The notes under the pieces were generated by a model. It was not told where the DNA came from and ran no database searches. It was given only the letters and a program-made list of their open reading frames with translations. From UBA5158 sp963692955 (GTDB lineage Bacteria > Pseudomonadota > Gammaproteobacteria > DSM-16500), in NCBI GenBank assembly GCA_963692955.1, contig OY843587.1, positions 1,488,001 through 1,552,000 of the forward strand: a stretch of 64,000 bases of DNA. The letters run 5' to 3'. Both the position numbers and the translations under genes were made by a program. Shown here piece by piece: positions 53,620 to 62,733 of this stretch (the first letter of the stretch is position 1; the number at the start of each line of letters is the position of its first letter).

Positions 53620-53847
53620 ATGAATATTTTACAACTCGACCCCCCTATTCCTCTGAACACGCCTAAAGGTCCAGGGATGGCCTGGTTGGTTCTCGATTAC
53701 GGCCCAGAGCATAATATATTGTGGACGGTGGCGATTGATAAAACCGGGGAGATTTGGACGTTCTCGAACCCTGAAGTGCGCGCTCAGCAGAATATTTCTA
53801 TCGGCCGCGTCTTAAAACCTAACCCGGCTGAGGAAGTTACTTCTTGA
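53620..53847 (+). CDS. small protein, unknown
   Basis: 75 residues with a compact beta-like core: GPGMAWLVLDYGPEHNILW, then TVAIDKTGEIWTFSNPEVRA. No signal peptide or membrane segment. The pattern of a hydrophobic strand, DYGPEHN, and a second strand ending in WTFSNP suggests a small beta-barrel, but no family is named. AAGGATTAT gives a ribosome site. It overlaps the 3' end of the permease gene by 11 bases on the opposite strand. Confidence 0.6.
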   Translation: MNILQLDPPIPLNTPKGPGMAWLVLDYGPEHNILWTVAIDKTGEIWTFSNPEVRAQQNISIGRVLKPNPAEEVTS

Positions 53848-55204
53848 ATAACAGAATTGACGCGGGAAATATAAACGCAAACGTTAGTCCTAACCACATA
53901 ATTAAGTGAAAAGTAAAAGCGTCGTGTGATGACAATTCAGGCGGTGCGATAAAGCCGCTTAACAAGGCGACGATGGAAGTCAGTATGCCTAATCCCATCC
54001 ACAGCCACAACGCCGGCTTGCCGCCTGGAATTAAAAACCCTTGCTTAGAGCCGGTCAAATAGCGCAAACGCAGCGCGGAAGAAAATAAGATGATGTAATA
54101 AATTAGAGTGATTTGTGACGCCACATCGAGTAACAACCAAAATGAATCGATGATTTGCGGCAGCATGAGAAACACGCTGCTAACGATAGTAAAAATAATC
54201 CCTTCAATAATTAATACCCCGACCGGCGATTCTTTGCGGTTGGTGATTTGTAAAATTTTAGTGATATTATTTTTCTTGCAAGCCACATACATGCCGCGCG
54301 TTGAACCTAACATCCATGCCGTAATACTGCCGATGTTGCCAATTAAAATTAAAAATAATAGTGGAATGATTAAATAATTTAAATGAATTTCCGCCAAGAA
54401 AATCTTAATCGCATCCAGCACGCCGGTGACTAGGCTTAGTTTTTCGGGGGGTACGATGATGGCTAATGAAATTTCGACGGAGAGTAACAAAATTAAAATT
54501 ATCACGGCTGAGATGAGTAAACTACGCGGAAAATTCCGACGCGGATTTTCAACGTCACCGGCGTGTACCGCTGGAACTTCAATACCGAATAATGACGTCG
54601 CGACCGCGATCAGAAAACCGATATGACTGAAGCTTTTCATATCTGGAATAAGTGGTGTGTCTTTTAGCGTGAGCGCGATAGCATGGCCGCCAAGCCACCA
54701 CACTAATCCGCCGCATGAAATGATGATGATAGGTAGAATGATCCCAGCCACGCCGAATGAAATGCTGAGGCGGCTTGATAATTTCACCCCTATGCAATTT
54801 AATCCCGTGATTACCCAAAAGATGAATAAACTTAGGCTGACGATGAAAGTTTTATCCGTCGCGAGAGTTGGTTCAAAAACATAAATCGCGTTCATAGCGA
54901 TGAGAGTAAAAATGGTGGGATACCACAATAAATTTGATATCCACAACAACACGACGGTGATAAAGCCGGTATTTTTACCGAATGCTTGCTCTGACCAAAT
55001 GTACGCTCCGCCGTTTTGCGGATGATTGGTCGCTAACTCTGACACCATCAATACACAAGGCAGAAAAAAACCTAGCGCCGCGCCGAAATATAAGAAAGGT
55101 AAAGTGAAGCCGTAGAGTGCGTTTGCTGAGAGGGGTTGGAGATTTGCGACGATCGCGACTTGCAGGAATACCAGGGAACCTACGCCTAAAAATTTCTTTT
55201 CCAT
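53837..55204 (-). CDS. APC-superfamily amino-acid permease
   Basis: 455 residues from ATG 55204 (MEKKFLGVGSLVFLQVAIVA), about twelve membrane helices. The first helix contains the APC consensus region, and ELATNHPQNGGAYIWSEQAFG is the conserved helix-3 block, with NLLWYPTI following. The style is that of the glutamate/GABA antiporter and YjeM groups; the substrate is uncertain. The open frame continues 21 codons upstream into the NlpC-like gene. The ATG comes one base after that gene's stop, so the two are probably coupled. Confidence 0.85.
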   Translation of the reverse strand: MEKKFLGVGSLVFLQVAIVANLQPLSANALYGFTLPFLYFGAALGFFLPCVLMVSELATNHPQNGGAYIWSEQAFGKNTGFITVVLLWISNLLWYPTIFTLIAMNAIYVFEPTLATDKTFIVSLSLFIFWVITGLNCIGVKLSSRLSISFGVAGIILPIIIISCGGLVWWLGGHAIALTLKDTPLIPDMKSFSHIGFLIAVATSLFGIEVPAVHAGDVENPRRNFPRSLLISAVIILILLLSVEISLAIIVPPEKLSLVTGVLDAIKIFLAEIHLNYLIIPLLFLILIGNIGSITAWMLGSTRGMYVACKKNNITKILQITNRKESPVGVLIIEGIIFTIVSSVFLMLPQIIDSFWLLLDVASQITLIYYIILFSSALRLRYLTGSKQGFLIPGGKPALWLWMGLGILTSIVALLSGFIAPPELSSHDAFTFHLIMWLGLTFAFIFPASILLFKK

Positions 55205-55205
55205 G

Positions 55206-56324
55206 CTAATCCCATTCTGTAGGTCTCGCCATCGCAAAATTAACGTTCTTATTCCAAAGACCGCCAATCGCCCAAGCGTAAGCGAATGGACGACCGCCCT
55301 TCGCCGCTTTCAACATTAACGTACCAATACCAATACCGGCTTCATTTTTTTGCCGTGTATCTTCACTGTGGCGCGACGGCGCGGAATCGGCGACCCGCAC
55401 GAAATAAACGCCCATGTCTTTAGTCGGTTTATCCATGACGACCATGATATGGCCGCCAGCTGCGTGTCTATGACTTTGCTTAGTGCGGAATACCAAAATA
55501 TCACCGGCACGCAATTGTTCGACGTTAGTCACTTTATTCCAATAGTTATCGGAATTATTCGATGATAATTCATTGAAAAATTCATAATAATGCTGCGTCG
55601 CCGGTGTGGGCGCGCCAGTCGCGTTAACTAAACTGGTGTAAGCGTGTGGCGATACTTGTTTGAGAATATTATCCACGAAGCTGGAGCAATCAACGACATA
55701 GACGCCGCGTGACGTATCGAACTTTGAGCCGCCCAACTTATAATCGCTGTAGCGTAATGTTTCCACGGTTTTTTGTACGAAATCCACTAAATGTCTATGC
55801 ATAGACGTCGCGAAGTTTCCTAACACGTGCGTAGTGGCAACGGTCTCTTTGGTAATGTAAACGGGCGCCGCGCGCACCGGCGTAAAAATTCTTTCTACGA
55901 ATGGAATCAGGCGCGATTCTGATTTCACGGCGATCACATTCTTCGGCTGCGTGGTTTCTGTGACAAGCGTATGCGTGTGCTCGGGCACGGAGGAAGTGGT
56001 CTGCACTTCCGCACGCGTTTCGACGGCGGCGGCGACAGTCGGTTCAGCCGAACTTACATTGGTAGTTTCGGTCGCAGTGACGGCTGGAATGACGGCATTG
56101 TTCGCTACCACACTATTATCAGGATTGATAATGAAGTCCACATTGGTGGCGGTTTGAGTCGTCGCTGAGGAGGATTTTTTGTGTAATGGATGATGATGAC
56201 TGACAGTTTTAAACTTTTTTACGTGATGATGTGAAGCTAGGGCCACTTCTGGTTGATAGCAACTGAGTACACAAGCCGTTATCAATGAAAAACAAAAAAA
56301 TGGCTTTTGAAAAAAATTAAACAT
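55206..56324 (-). CDS. secreted NlpC/P60-like cysteine hydrolase with Thr/Val-rich linker
   Basis: 372 residues. A signal peptide (FFCFSLITACVLSCYQPEVALA) is followed by a His-rich patch (HHHVKKFKTVSHHHPLHKK) and a disordered Thr/Val/Ala linker (about 50-130). The C-terminal domain shows YVVDCSSFVDNIL with the probable nucleophile Cys, LRAGDILVFRTKQSH, and GGHIMVVMDKP with the probable catalytic His. The order matches NlpC/P60 or amidase-like folds. AGAAGGA lies before the ATG. It precedes the permease gene directly. Confidence 0.75.
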   Translation of the reverse strand: MFNFFQKPFFCFSLITACVLSCYQPEVALASHHHVKKFKTVSHHHPLHKKSSSATTQTATNVDFIINPDNSVVANNAVIPAVTATETTNVSSAEPTVAAAVETRAEVQTTSSVPEHTHTLVTETTQPKNVIAVKSESRLIPFVERIFTPVRAAPVYITKETVATTHVLGNFATSMHRHLVDFVQKTVETLRYSDYKLGGSKFDTSRGVYVVDCSSFVDNILKQVSPHAYTSLVNATGAPTPATQHYYEFFNELSSNNSDNYWNKVTNVEQLRAGDILVFRTKQSHRHAAGGHIMVVMDKPTKDMGVYFVRVADSAPSRHSEDTRQKNEAGIGIGTLMLKAAKGGRPFAYAWAIGGLWNKNVNFAMARPTEWD

Positions 56325-56601
56325 TATAAAAAAAAATCCTTCTCAGAAAATTAAGTCCATTATGTTATTACTAAGTTCTGAGCTTCATTATTAAAAAAAA
56401 TCGTTTAACTGCCATGTATTTTGGTGAATTATGCAGTGTTTACGGTGTTTTTTCAACCTTTACTGACATTTAATTGCAAGATAAAAGCAGATCTGAGACA
56501 AATGCTTGTATTAAAAACATTATTCAAGAATTAAAAATATTATGCTTAACAAACTTCTGTCTAAAATATGAAGTATGTGCCCATCAATTGTTCCGCGTGA
56601 A

Positions 56602-57519
56602 TCAGATACTAATATCTTGTGAAACGATATTGATTTCGCCATCTTCGATGCGTGCGACGACTAACGTATATTCCGGGACTTCGATCCACGTCGTCACATC
56701 TTCGGTCAACGGTTCAGATGCGATGATGATACTGGATTTTTTTCCGCCGGCTTTCATACGATATGCGCCATCGTAATACCCATAGCCTTCGCCATAGGTG
56801 TACCACAAAGAATGATAAGCAGAATGAGTGGAAGGTTCCAACGCGCGTGGCTGCCAGCCATAATCGAAAACAAAACGCGTCGCCGCGATAAAATCCCCGT
56901 CGGAAATAAAAACATTTACCGGCGAATTAATCGTGATGTTATGTTTATGCCGCACGCGTTGAATGATTTTTAGTGTTTGATTAATTGCGGCGATAATATC
57001 TTCGGTTTTATAATGTTCCGCGTGCACCGGCAATTGCGAAAGAAATAAAGCGTAAATCCATTCACTGTCAGTCGTGCCTTTGATTTGATGTTGATAATCA
57101 TCACGGACGTATTCCAGCAAATCATATTTCATCAAATCAAAATTAAATAAATCGCCGTTATGCGCTAACGCCATGTTCATATCTTCAAAGATGAATGGAT
57201 GCACATTTTGATTCGAGACGACGTTTTTAGAATTATAAGAGACGCCACGGATGTGCGCGAGCACGCATTGCGGCGTGATTTTTTTCGCGAGATTATGCAA
57301 GTTAGTATCGTAAAAAGGTAATTTTTCCGTTTTGTATAAAAACGGTAAACGCGGCGCATGCGAGCGCGCATCCCAAGCCACCATGCCAAAGCCCGCCAAA
57401 TTTAACAAATGGTCCATTTGTTTGGGATGGTAACTTTGTTTGATGAAGGAATTATCGGTTTTGTAAAGTAATTCTTCCATTGACATGGGGTTGCCTAAAT
57501 ACGACAAGACTCTACACAT
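56602..57519 (-). CDS. yafJ: class II glutamine amidotransferase, YafJ type
   Basis: 305 residues of an N-terminal-nucleophile glutaminase fold. The catalytic Cys is residue 2 (MCRVLSYLG), which fixes the start; AGGTGA lies before it. VLAHIRGVSYNSKNV and ALAHNGDLFNF are the glutamine-binding blocks (Arg, Asn-Gly-Asp). SEWIYALFLSQL follows. The synthase domain is absent, so the ammonia acceptor is unknown. The gene begins 3 bases after the stop of the cyclic-nucleotide-binding-domain gene, so they form an operon. Confidence 0.9.
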   Translation of the reverse strand: MCRVLSYLGNPMSMEELLYKTDNSFIKQSYHPKQMDHLLNLAGFGMVAWDARSHAPRLPFLYKTEKLPFYDTNLHNLAKKITPQCVLAHIRGVSYNSKNVVSNQNVHPFIFEDMNMALAHNGDLFNFDLMKYDLLEYVRDDYQHQIKGTTDSEWIYALFLSQLPVHAEHYKTEDIIAAINQTLKIIQRVRHKHNITINSPVNVFISDGDFIAATRFVFDYGWQPRALEPSTHSAYHSLWYTYGEGYGYYDGAYRMKAGGKKSSIIIASEPLTEDVTTWIEVPEYTLVVARIEDGEINIVSQDISI

Positions 57520-57522
57520 GGT

Positions 57523-58524
57523 TCACCTATTATATAATTCGCTATTTAAACGCATTAACAATTTATCCGCGGCACGTTCTAATTCGACGAACGATTTGCA
57601 AATAGCGTCAAAAATTTTATACCACAATGTGATATCGTCTTTTTCCATTAATTCTAAATCTTTAAATGATATTTTCATTAAGATCGCGCGTTCGCAAGTT
57701 TTATAAGTAATTAAACCTGGCAGTTTATTCACATAACTACGCGTGCCAAAAATACTTTCCGGGCCCAATACGGAAAGCTTAGCCACCATGTTATCTTGCG
57801 TGATGCTGGATTGGACCGCGCCGCGCACGACCACATAAAAGGGCGAATCCTTCTCCCCTTCTTTGATAATGGCGCAGTTATGCGGCGCGCGTATGATGTC
57901 GGCGTAAGTCAATAAACTCGCGTATTCTTCTTCACTCAAGCTGCCAAAAAAATCCGCGGCGCGTAATTCTTGCGGATCGATGCCGACATTTTCGAAAGAA
58001 GTTTGCTCCGGCCGCGTGAATGAATTAATCACTTCGCTGAACACGGATTTTTCGAGCATTTCGGAGTCGGTCATGAGCCCGGTAATTTCTTCACGCAGAT
58101 ATTCGATGCGTTCGCAGACACCTTCCAAAATGGCGCGCGTAATTTTAAAACGCGTGGCGGGATAAAAAATCGATAGCATGTCGAAATACGAAGTGGAAAT
58201 CAGTAAACACTCCAACGCGGTTTTAGCGATCACTGACGCGGGCGATTGGCTCTTATCGATGAGACTGACTTCGCCGACAAAATTACCCTCTGATAAAGTC
58301 GCTAAATTAATCGCGTCCCTACCTAAAATTTTCACCGTAACGGAAGCTTCACCGTTCAAGATGATATACATGCCTTCGCTTTTACTGCCTTGCGTGTAGA
58401 GCGCTTGTTCAGGCGCGAATTCAACGATTTTGCAATACGCAATAATCATGCCAAGCTCGCGCGAATCCAAATATTGAAACGGACGCGCGCTGTTTAAAGC
58501 GTTTTTGATATTGGGACCTAGCAT
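57523..58524 (-). CDS. protein with two degenerate cyclic-nucleotide-binding domains
   Basis: 333 residues from ATG 58524 (AGGAG five bases upstream; a GTG nine codons earlier is less likely). The first domain (about 15-125) reads MYIILNGEASVTV, then GNFVGEVSLIDKSQSPASV; the second (about 185-300) has SPFYVVVRGAVQSSI and SIFGTRSYVNKLPGLI. In cAMP-binding members an Arg follows the GE motif (R82 in CAP); here the place is Pro in domain 1, and the GE itself is lost in domain 2. No helix-turn-helix is seen. It may be a ligand-independent scaffold or bind something else. It is operonic with yafJ. Confidence 0.8.
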   Translation of the reverse strand: MLGPNIKNALNSARPFQYLDSRELGMIIAYCKIVEFAPEQALYTQGSKSEGMYIILNGEASVTVKILGRDAINLATLSEGNFVGEVSLIDKSQSPASVIAKTALECLLISTSYFDMLSIFYPATRFKITRAILEGVCERIEYLREEITGLMTDSEMLEKSVFSEVINSFTRPEQTSFENVGIDPQELRAADFFGSLSEEEYASLLTYADIIRAPHNCAIIKEGEKDSPFYVVVRGAVQSSITQDNMVAKLSVLGPESIFGTRSYVNKLPGLITYKTCERAILMKISFKDLELMEKDDITLWYKIFDAICKSFVELERAADKLLMRLNSELYNR

Positions 58525-58766
58525 TTTTTCTCCTAAATCAGCTGACAGCACTTTTTTAATATTATATTAGTCCGCACGTGTTTTAGAGGTGAAAAAAGCA
58601 TTTCATTTCGATGAAAAAAATTTAAATATTCTTCTCAACAGTCTGTACGATTTGGGCAAAACAAACAAGTTGTTATTACTAGTATTTTCTCAGAAATTAG
58701 GGTTTTCCCTGGGATTTCTCTCATTCCCGCGTGTGCCGAGACATGAAAAAAGGAGTAAAATAGGTA

Positions 58767-58782
58767 TTTTAAGCGCTTAAAA
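58767..58782. promoter_or_regulatory. 16-bp perfect palindrome before a secreted-protein gene
   Basis: TTTTAAGCGCTTAAAA is a perfect dyad. It lies 16 bases before the ATG at 58799 and only two bases before the AGGGAG ribosome site. It could be an operator or a 5' hairpin covering the ribosome site. The rest of the divergent region 58525-58766 shows nothing definite. Confidence 0.4.
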
Positions 58783-58798
58783 AAAGGGAGATTTTGCG

Positions 58799-59179
58799 AT
58801 GAATAAGTTCTTGAAAGCAAGTGTGATTTTAACATCGACATTAGTTTGTGCCACCTCTTTCGCGATCGGCGTGAATGGCGCTCCTAACGGCAGCACGGGT
58901 ACGATCGGTGGCCCTGCCAGCACGACGGCAACCACCACCGGCGGTGAAAACGCAGTGGCTCCTAACGGCACGAGCAATGCTAATACCAGCATGAATAGCA
59001 ATGCCGGCCGTGGCGTGAGCAATTCGACGGGCGCGGGTTCTGATATGAACACTGCCGCTGGCGCGATGCCATCCACAGGCGCGACTGAACCTGCAGGCGG
59101 CGGCTCTACCGCGAATAATGGCGGCGGCACCGCAGGCGCTGCACCTGGCACTAATGGGGATGCGGCGACGGCGCAATAA
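58799..59179 (+). CDS. exported low-complexity Gly/Ala/Thr/Asn-rich protein
   Basis: 126 residues with a signal peptide (FLKASVILTSTLVCATSFA). The mature part is nearly all Gly, Ala, Thr, Ser and Asn (for example GGPASTTATTTGGENAVAPN) with no Cys and few charged residues, so it is probably disordered. The function is unknown; such proteins may coat the surface or fill the envelope. AGGGAG lies before the ATG, and a good terminator follows, so it is a monocistronic unit. Long open frames on the opposite strand are shadows of the repetitive GC-rich codons. Confidence 0.7.
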   Translation: MNKFLKASVILTSTLVCATSFAIGVNGAPNGSTGTIGGPASTTATTTGGENAVAPNGTSNANTSMNSNAGRGVSNSTGAGSDMNTAAGAMPSTGATEPAGGGSTANNGGGTAGAAPGTNGDAATAQ

Positions 59180-59214
59180 GCGCGACGCCAATCTTCTAGT
59201 ATTAATACCTCCGC

Positions 59215-59244
59215 AAGCCGGGATAGGCCTATTCCGGCTTTTTT
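59215..59244 (+). terminator. intrinsic terminator after the low-complexity secreted protein gene
   Basis: GCCGGGATA-GGCC-TATTCCGGC is a 9-pair stem (one G-U) with a 4-base loop, followed by TTTTTT. It lies about 37 bases after the stop and insulates the ABC operon downstream. Confidence 0.85.
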
Positions 59245-59310
59245 ATACTAGCCATTTGACAAAGCGCTCTGTACTCATGTAACATTACACGATTATCTTG
59301 TAATGAGTGA

Positions 59311-60276
59311 ATGTGTATGGGTAGAATTTTATTATTAGCGGCGTGTTGCTTCGCTCTAGCCGCTTGCAAAGAACCCGCCAAAGGTACTGTGACTATTGGC
59401 ATAATTGAGCCGCTTGAACATAAAGCGATGGACGAAATCGTGGCTGGTTTTACCGATACTTTGAAACAGAGTTATGCTAAGCCGGTCATAATTAAAGTGG
59501 AAAATGCGCAAAATGATCCGAATTTACAGCGCGCGATCATTCAGCGTATGCTAGACGCGAAGGTCGATTATATTGTTCCGATTGGCGCGGGCCCGACGCA
59601 AATGACGTTGGCGATGGCGCGCGGCCGCGCGGTCGTTTCATTAGCTTCGGATCTGCCTCAAGCCGAACGTGAAAAATTACAGCCATGCAACGCCGCGGTA
59701 GTGCATGATGAAATTTCGCCGGAACAACTGATTGCATTTATTCATGCCGTCTATCCGCAATTAAAGAATATTACGCTAATCCATAGCGCCGCTGATAAAG
59801 TATTTCCCGACGTCAAGAAAGTCATCGCGGATAGTCAAAAATACGGGATCACCGTGAAGCCGTTAATGGTTTCTTCGTTGCCGGAGTTATACGCCGCTTC
59901 ACTTGCATTGTCCCCCCAAACCGAAGCTATTTTTATTTTGAAAGACAGCCTCATCGTCAGTGGCATTGGCACGCTCGCAAAAGCAGCGGAACAGCGGCAT
60001 ATCCCTTTAATCACATCCGATCAAGGCTCTGTGCAAGAAGGCGCGGGATTTTCGTTAGGGGTGCATGAGCGCGAAACAGGGATTCAAGGCGCGAAGTTGG
60101 TGGCAGCTGCCTTGCAAGGTAAATCATTGTGTGCAATGCCGATCGTAGAAATGAAGAATTTAACGGTATTTGTGAACCCTGCCGCGTTGCAAAAAGAAGC
60201 GCAAGCTAGCGGTGCTATCACTGCCGCCGCCAACCACCTTCATTACGTGATTGAAAATGTAGGTAAGAGTCAATGA
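59311..60276 (+). CDS. ABC transporter substrate-binding lipoprotein (COG2984 type)
   Basis: 321 residues. The lipobox is ALAAC near residue 19, so the mature protein is lipid-anchored in the periplasm. The body follows the TrpX-like family (PF04392): VTIGIIEPLEHKAMDEIVAGF, VDYIVPIGAGPTQMTLAMA, LKNITLIHS and PLITSDQGSVQEGAGFSLG. In related systems the ligand is tryptophan, another aromatic amino acid, or unknown. The start is ATG 59311, or ATG 59317 two codons later. It overlaps the permease gene by ATGA, so the three genes are one operon. Confidence 0.88.
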   Translation: MCMGRILLLAACCFALAACKEPAKGTVTIGIIEPLEHKAMDEIVAGFTDTLKQSYAKPVIIKVENAQNDPNLQRAIIQRMLDAKVDYIVPIGAGPTQMTLAMARGRAVVSLASDLPQAEREKLQPCNAAVVHDEISPEQLIAFIHAVYPQLKNITLIHSAADKVFPDVKKVIADSQKYGITVKPLMVSSLPELYAASLALSPQTEAIFILKDSLIVSGIGTLAKAAEQRHIPLITSDQGSVQEGAGFSLGVHERETGIQGAKLVAAALQGKSLCAMPIVEMKNLTVFVNPAALQKEAQASGAITAAANHLHYVIENVGKSQ

Positions 60277-61151
60277 GTATCTTCTACGCCGCGGCGACAC
60301 AATCTTTAACTTTTTTACCCTTAGCCGTCGGCATCACGGTCAGCTATCGTTTGCTGCGCGCTACTGACATGACGTTGGACGGCAGTTTCGTCGTCGGTGC
60401 CGCGGTGTTCGCGCGGCTTATTACATTGGGTTTTTCGCCGGTAGCAGCGAGTCTTTGCGCCCTTTTCTCGGGTGGTTTAGCTGGCGTCATGGTGAGCCTC
60501 ATTCAAAAAGGCGGCCGCGTCGACCCGCTGCTCGCCGGTGTGCTAGCAACTTTTATCCTGACGAGCGCGAATTTAATTATTATGGGACGTCCGAATATTA
60601 ATTTATTGTCGCAGCACACGTTAGTGAGTGACGCGTTTATAAAGAGCGATATAAGCGGCTGGCTGCAAATAGGTATGTTTAGCGCGGGGCTGTGTTTGTT
60701 GAGTTATTTGTTGGTGCGCACGCGTTTCGGTTTAATGCTGCGCGCTTTGGGTGACAACCCGGAAAGATTAAAAAAACTCGGTAATCCACTCGAATTATAT
60801 CGCGTAGCGGGTTTTGCTTTCACGAATAGTTTAGCGGCGGCGGCTGGCATTTTGACTGCGCAAACCGTCGGCTACGCGGACGTCAGTATGGGCTTTGGCA
60901 TGACGTTAACCGGCATTGGCGCGATAATTTTAGGCCAGCAAATCTTGTCGCTGTTCGTGCGTTCCCAAACAGTGCGGGCGTTGGGAGAATTCGCGGCGTG
61001 TTTTTTAGGTGTTTTTACTTACTTCAGCGCGCTTAGTATTTTGCTGCGTCTAGATTTGGACCCGATGTATTTGAAAATGATGTTGGGCTTAATTTTAATT
61101 GCGTTCTTGCGGACGGCGGCGAATCCTAACCAGAAAAAGAGGCTGGCATGA
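60273..61151 (+). CDS. ABC transporter permease (COG4120 type)
   Basis: 292 residues with about eight membrane helices. The family hallmarks are YRLLRATDMTLDGSFVVGAA near the start, and MLRALGDNPERLKKLGNPLELY after the central loop. GFGMTLTGIGAIILGQQI follows. It resembles branched-chain and sugar permeases (BPD_transp_2) in fold. ATGA overlaps join it to the binding-protein gene upstream and the ATPase gene downstream. Only one permease gene is present, so the channel would be a homodimer. Confidence 0.9.
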   Translation: MSIFYAAATQSLTFLPLAVGITVSYRLLRATDMTLDGSFVVGAAVFARLITLGFSPVAASLCALFSGGLAGVMVSLIQKGGRVDPLLAGVLATFILTSANLIIMGRPNINLLSQHTLVSDAFIKSDISGWLQIGMFSAGLCLLSYLLVRTRFGLMLRALGDNPERLKKLGNPLELYRVAGFAFTNSLAAAAGILTAQTVGYADVSMGFGMTLTGIGAIILGQQILSLFVRSQTVRALGEFAACFLGVFTYFSALSILLRLDLDPMYLKMMLGLILIAFLRTAANPNQKKRLA

Positions 61152-61891
61152 AGTCGACATTATTACAGATAAAAAATGTCACGTTAAATTTTTCAGAAAA
61201 AAATATTCTGTCTGGGATAACGTATCCCATCAATACGGGCGATTTTATTATTGTGTTAGGCAGTAACGGTTCGGGCAAAAGTTCTTTATTAAAATGTTTA
61301 AATAAGACCTATGAACCCACAGTGGGCACTATTTTATTGCGCGATCAATCCATTGCAGCAATACCTGATAAAAAGCTCAGCCGTCACGTCAAAATGCTGA
61401 CGCAAAATACCCATGAATCGTTATTCACGTCGATGACGGTACTTGAAAATTATTTATTGGTAAAGCAATCGCATGAGTCGAGTTTGTTGGCTATCAATAC
61501 CAGGCAAGCGCGAGAATTTTTCGCGGACTATATTTTAAAATTCAACGCGAATTTAGCGGATAAGCTCGACCAACCCGTTTATCAGCTTTCAGGCGGAGAA
61601 CAACAAGCTCTAGCGCTGGCGTTAACGGTAGTTTATCCACCGGAAATTTTATTGCTAGACGAACACACGAGTGCATTAGACCCTTTCACCGCGGATAGAT
61701 TGATGCAGTTGACTAAACAAACGCTGCAGGACGCTAATATTACTTGCCTGCTGACGACCCATGATTTATCGATAGCGCAACACTATGGCAACCGCATTTT
61801 AGCGCTGCGCAATGGCTCTATCCATCAAGTGATTGAACGCGATGTAAACGAAAAGCTCAGTCATCAACAACTTTTATCATCTTGTTATTAA
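61148..61891 (+). CDS. ABC transporter ATP-binding protein (COG1101 type)
   Basis: 247 residues with a complete ATPase: Walker A LGSNGSGKSSLLK, Q-loop MLTQNTHESLF, signature YQLSGGEQQALALAL, Walker B EILLLDEHTSALDP and switch TTHDLSIAQHYGN. In Walker B the residue after the catalytic Glu is His rather than the commoner Pro, which is normal for this family. It energises the permease encoded just upstream. Confidence 0.93.
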   Translation: MKSTLLQIKNVTLNFSEKNILSGITYPINTGDFIIVLGSNGSGKSSLLKCLNKTYEPTVGTILLRDQSIAAIPDKKLSRHVKMLTQNTHESLFTSMTVLENYLLVKQSHESSLLAINTRQAREFFADYILKFNANLADKLDQPVYQLSGGEQQALALALTVVYPPEILLLDEHTSALDPFTADRLMQLTKQTLQDANITCLLTTHDLSIAQHYGNRILALRNGSIHQVIERDVNEKLSHQQLLSSCY

Positions 61892-61921
61892 CTGGGGATA
61901 ACTTAAAAGTGGTTTTAAAAC

Positions 61922-61994
61922 TGGAGTCGAGGAGAGTCGAACTCCCGACCTCTGCATTGCGAACGCAGCGCTCTACCAACTGAGCTACAACCCC
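61922..61994 (-). tRNA. tRNA-Ala (anticodon CGC)
   Basis: 73 bases on the minus strand: acceptor GGGGTTG/CGACTCC including the G3-U70 pair that marks tRNA-Ala, D arm TAGCTCAGTTGGTAGAGC, anticodon loop TTCGCAA with CGC, T arm AGTTCGACTCT. CCA is not encoded. A tRNA reading GCG fits the frequent GCG alanine codons in the local genes. Confidence 0.93.
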
Positions 61995-62027
61995 GTGTGG
62001 ATTTTTCGTAAAAGCATGCCAAATTTA

Positions 62028-62618
62028 TCAAGCGCTACGCAAAAACGCAACTTCTTCCGCTGTCGATTTCCGGCCTAAGACGTCGTTACGCTGCGGAAAG
62101 CGGCCGAATTCTTTTATCACACGAAAATGCGCGTAAGCATAGGCTAAAAAAAGTTGATAGACTTGCGTGGTTTCGGTCATGGATAAGGAGACTAAACTTT
62201 GAAATAAACGAATGGATTGCTCTTGAATTTCATTATTTTCCGCATGCACCATAGGCATATAAAAAAATACCCGTTCAATTAGCGTTAACGAATGATCCAT
62301 TTTTTCTCGCAAGCCTTCGAGACAAAGGTCTTGGGCTTTTTTGTCATGATCGAAAGCGGCGGAGGAATTACGATGTAAATACCGGGAAAATTGATCGAGT
62401 AAAATAATCATGGCTAGACGGCCGCGCGGTGTCACCGCCCATTCTTCACGGCGGCCTTCGATTACGTCCTGGTAATCGCTGCCGTAGGATTGAGTAATCA
62501 TCTCCTTGAGTTTTTCACTTTCACCAAACCATAAGTTCGTGCGATCACTAGTGGGAAGATCGGCTGAGCCTAAATCTCCAAACCAAAAATCCAATAATGA
62601 ATGCACTTTATCGGGCAT
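62028..62618 (-). CDS. DUF924 family protein
   Basis: 196 residues from ATG 62618 (GGAGGGAAAG upstream); the open frame extends 19 codons more without support. An all-helical, TPR-like cytosolic protein. Conserved blocks: LLDFWFGDLG near the start, NLWFGESEKL, GRLAMIILLDQFSRYLHRN in the middle, and FFYMPMVHAENNEIQEQSI. Members are widespread in proteobacteria and have no established function. It lies downstream of the truncated membrane-protein gene on the same strand. Confidence 0.88.
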   Translation of the reverse strand: MPDKVHSLLDFWFGDLGSADLPTSDRTNLWFGESEKLKEMITQSYGSDYQDVIEGRREEWAVTPRGRLAMIILLDQFSRYLHRNSSAAFDHDKKAQDLCLEGLREKMDHSLTLIERVFFYMPMVHAENNEIQEQSIRLFQSLVSLSMTETTQVYQLFLAYAYAHFRVIKEFGRFPQRNDVLGRKSTAEEVAFLRSA

Positions 62619-62733
62619 GATTTCTTTCCCTCCATATCCTCCAGCATAGCACAAAAAGCTGGTAGATGAGGACATAAAAAACAGGATTAATGGGGAGATA
62701 ACCTACTGAAAAATAGCAACAATATACAATTTT

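Noticed and set aside
58841..59191. Two antisense frames over the low-complexity secreted protein gene
   Set aside because: Mirror images of the repetitive Gly/Ala/Thr codons; the sense frame has a signal peptide, ribosome site and terminator.
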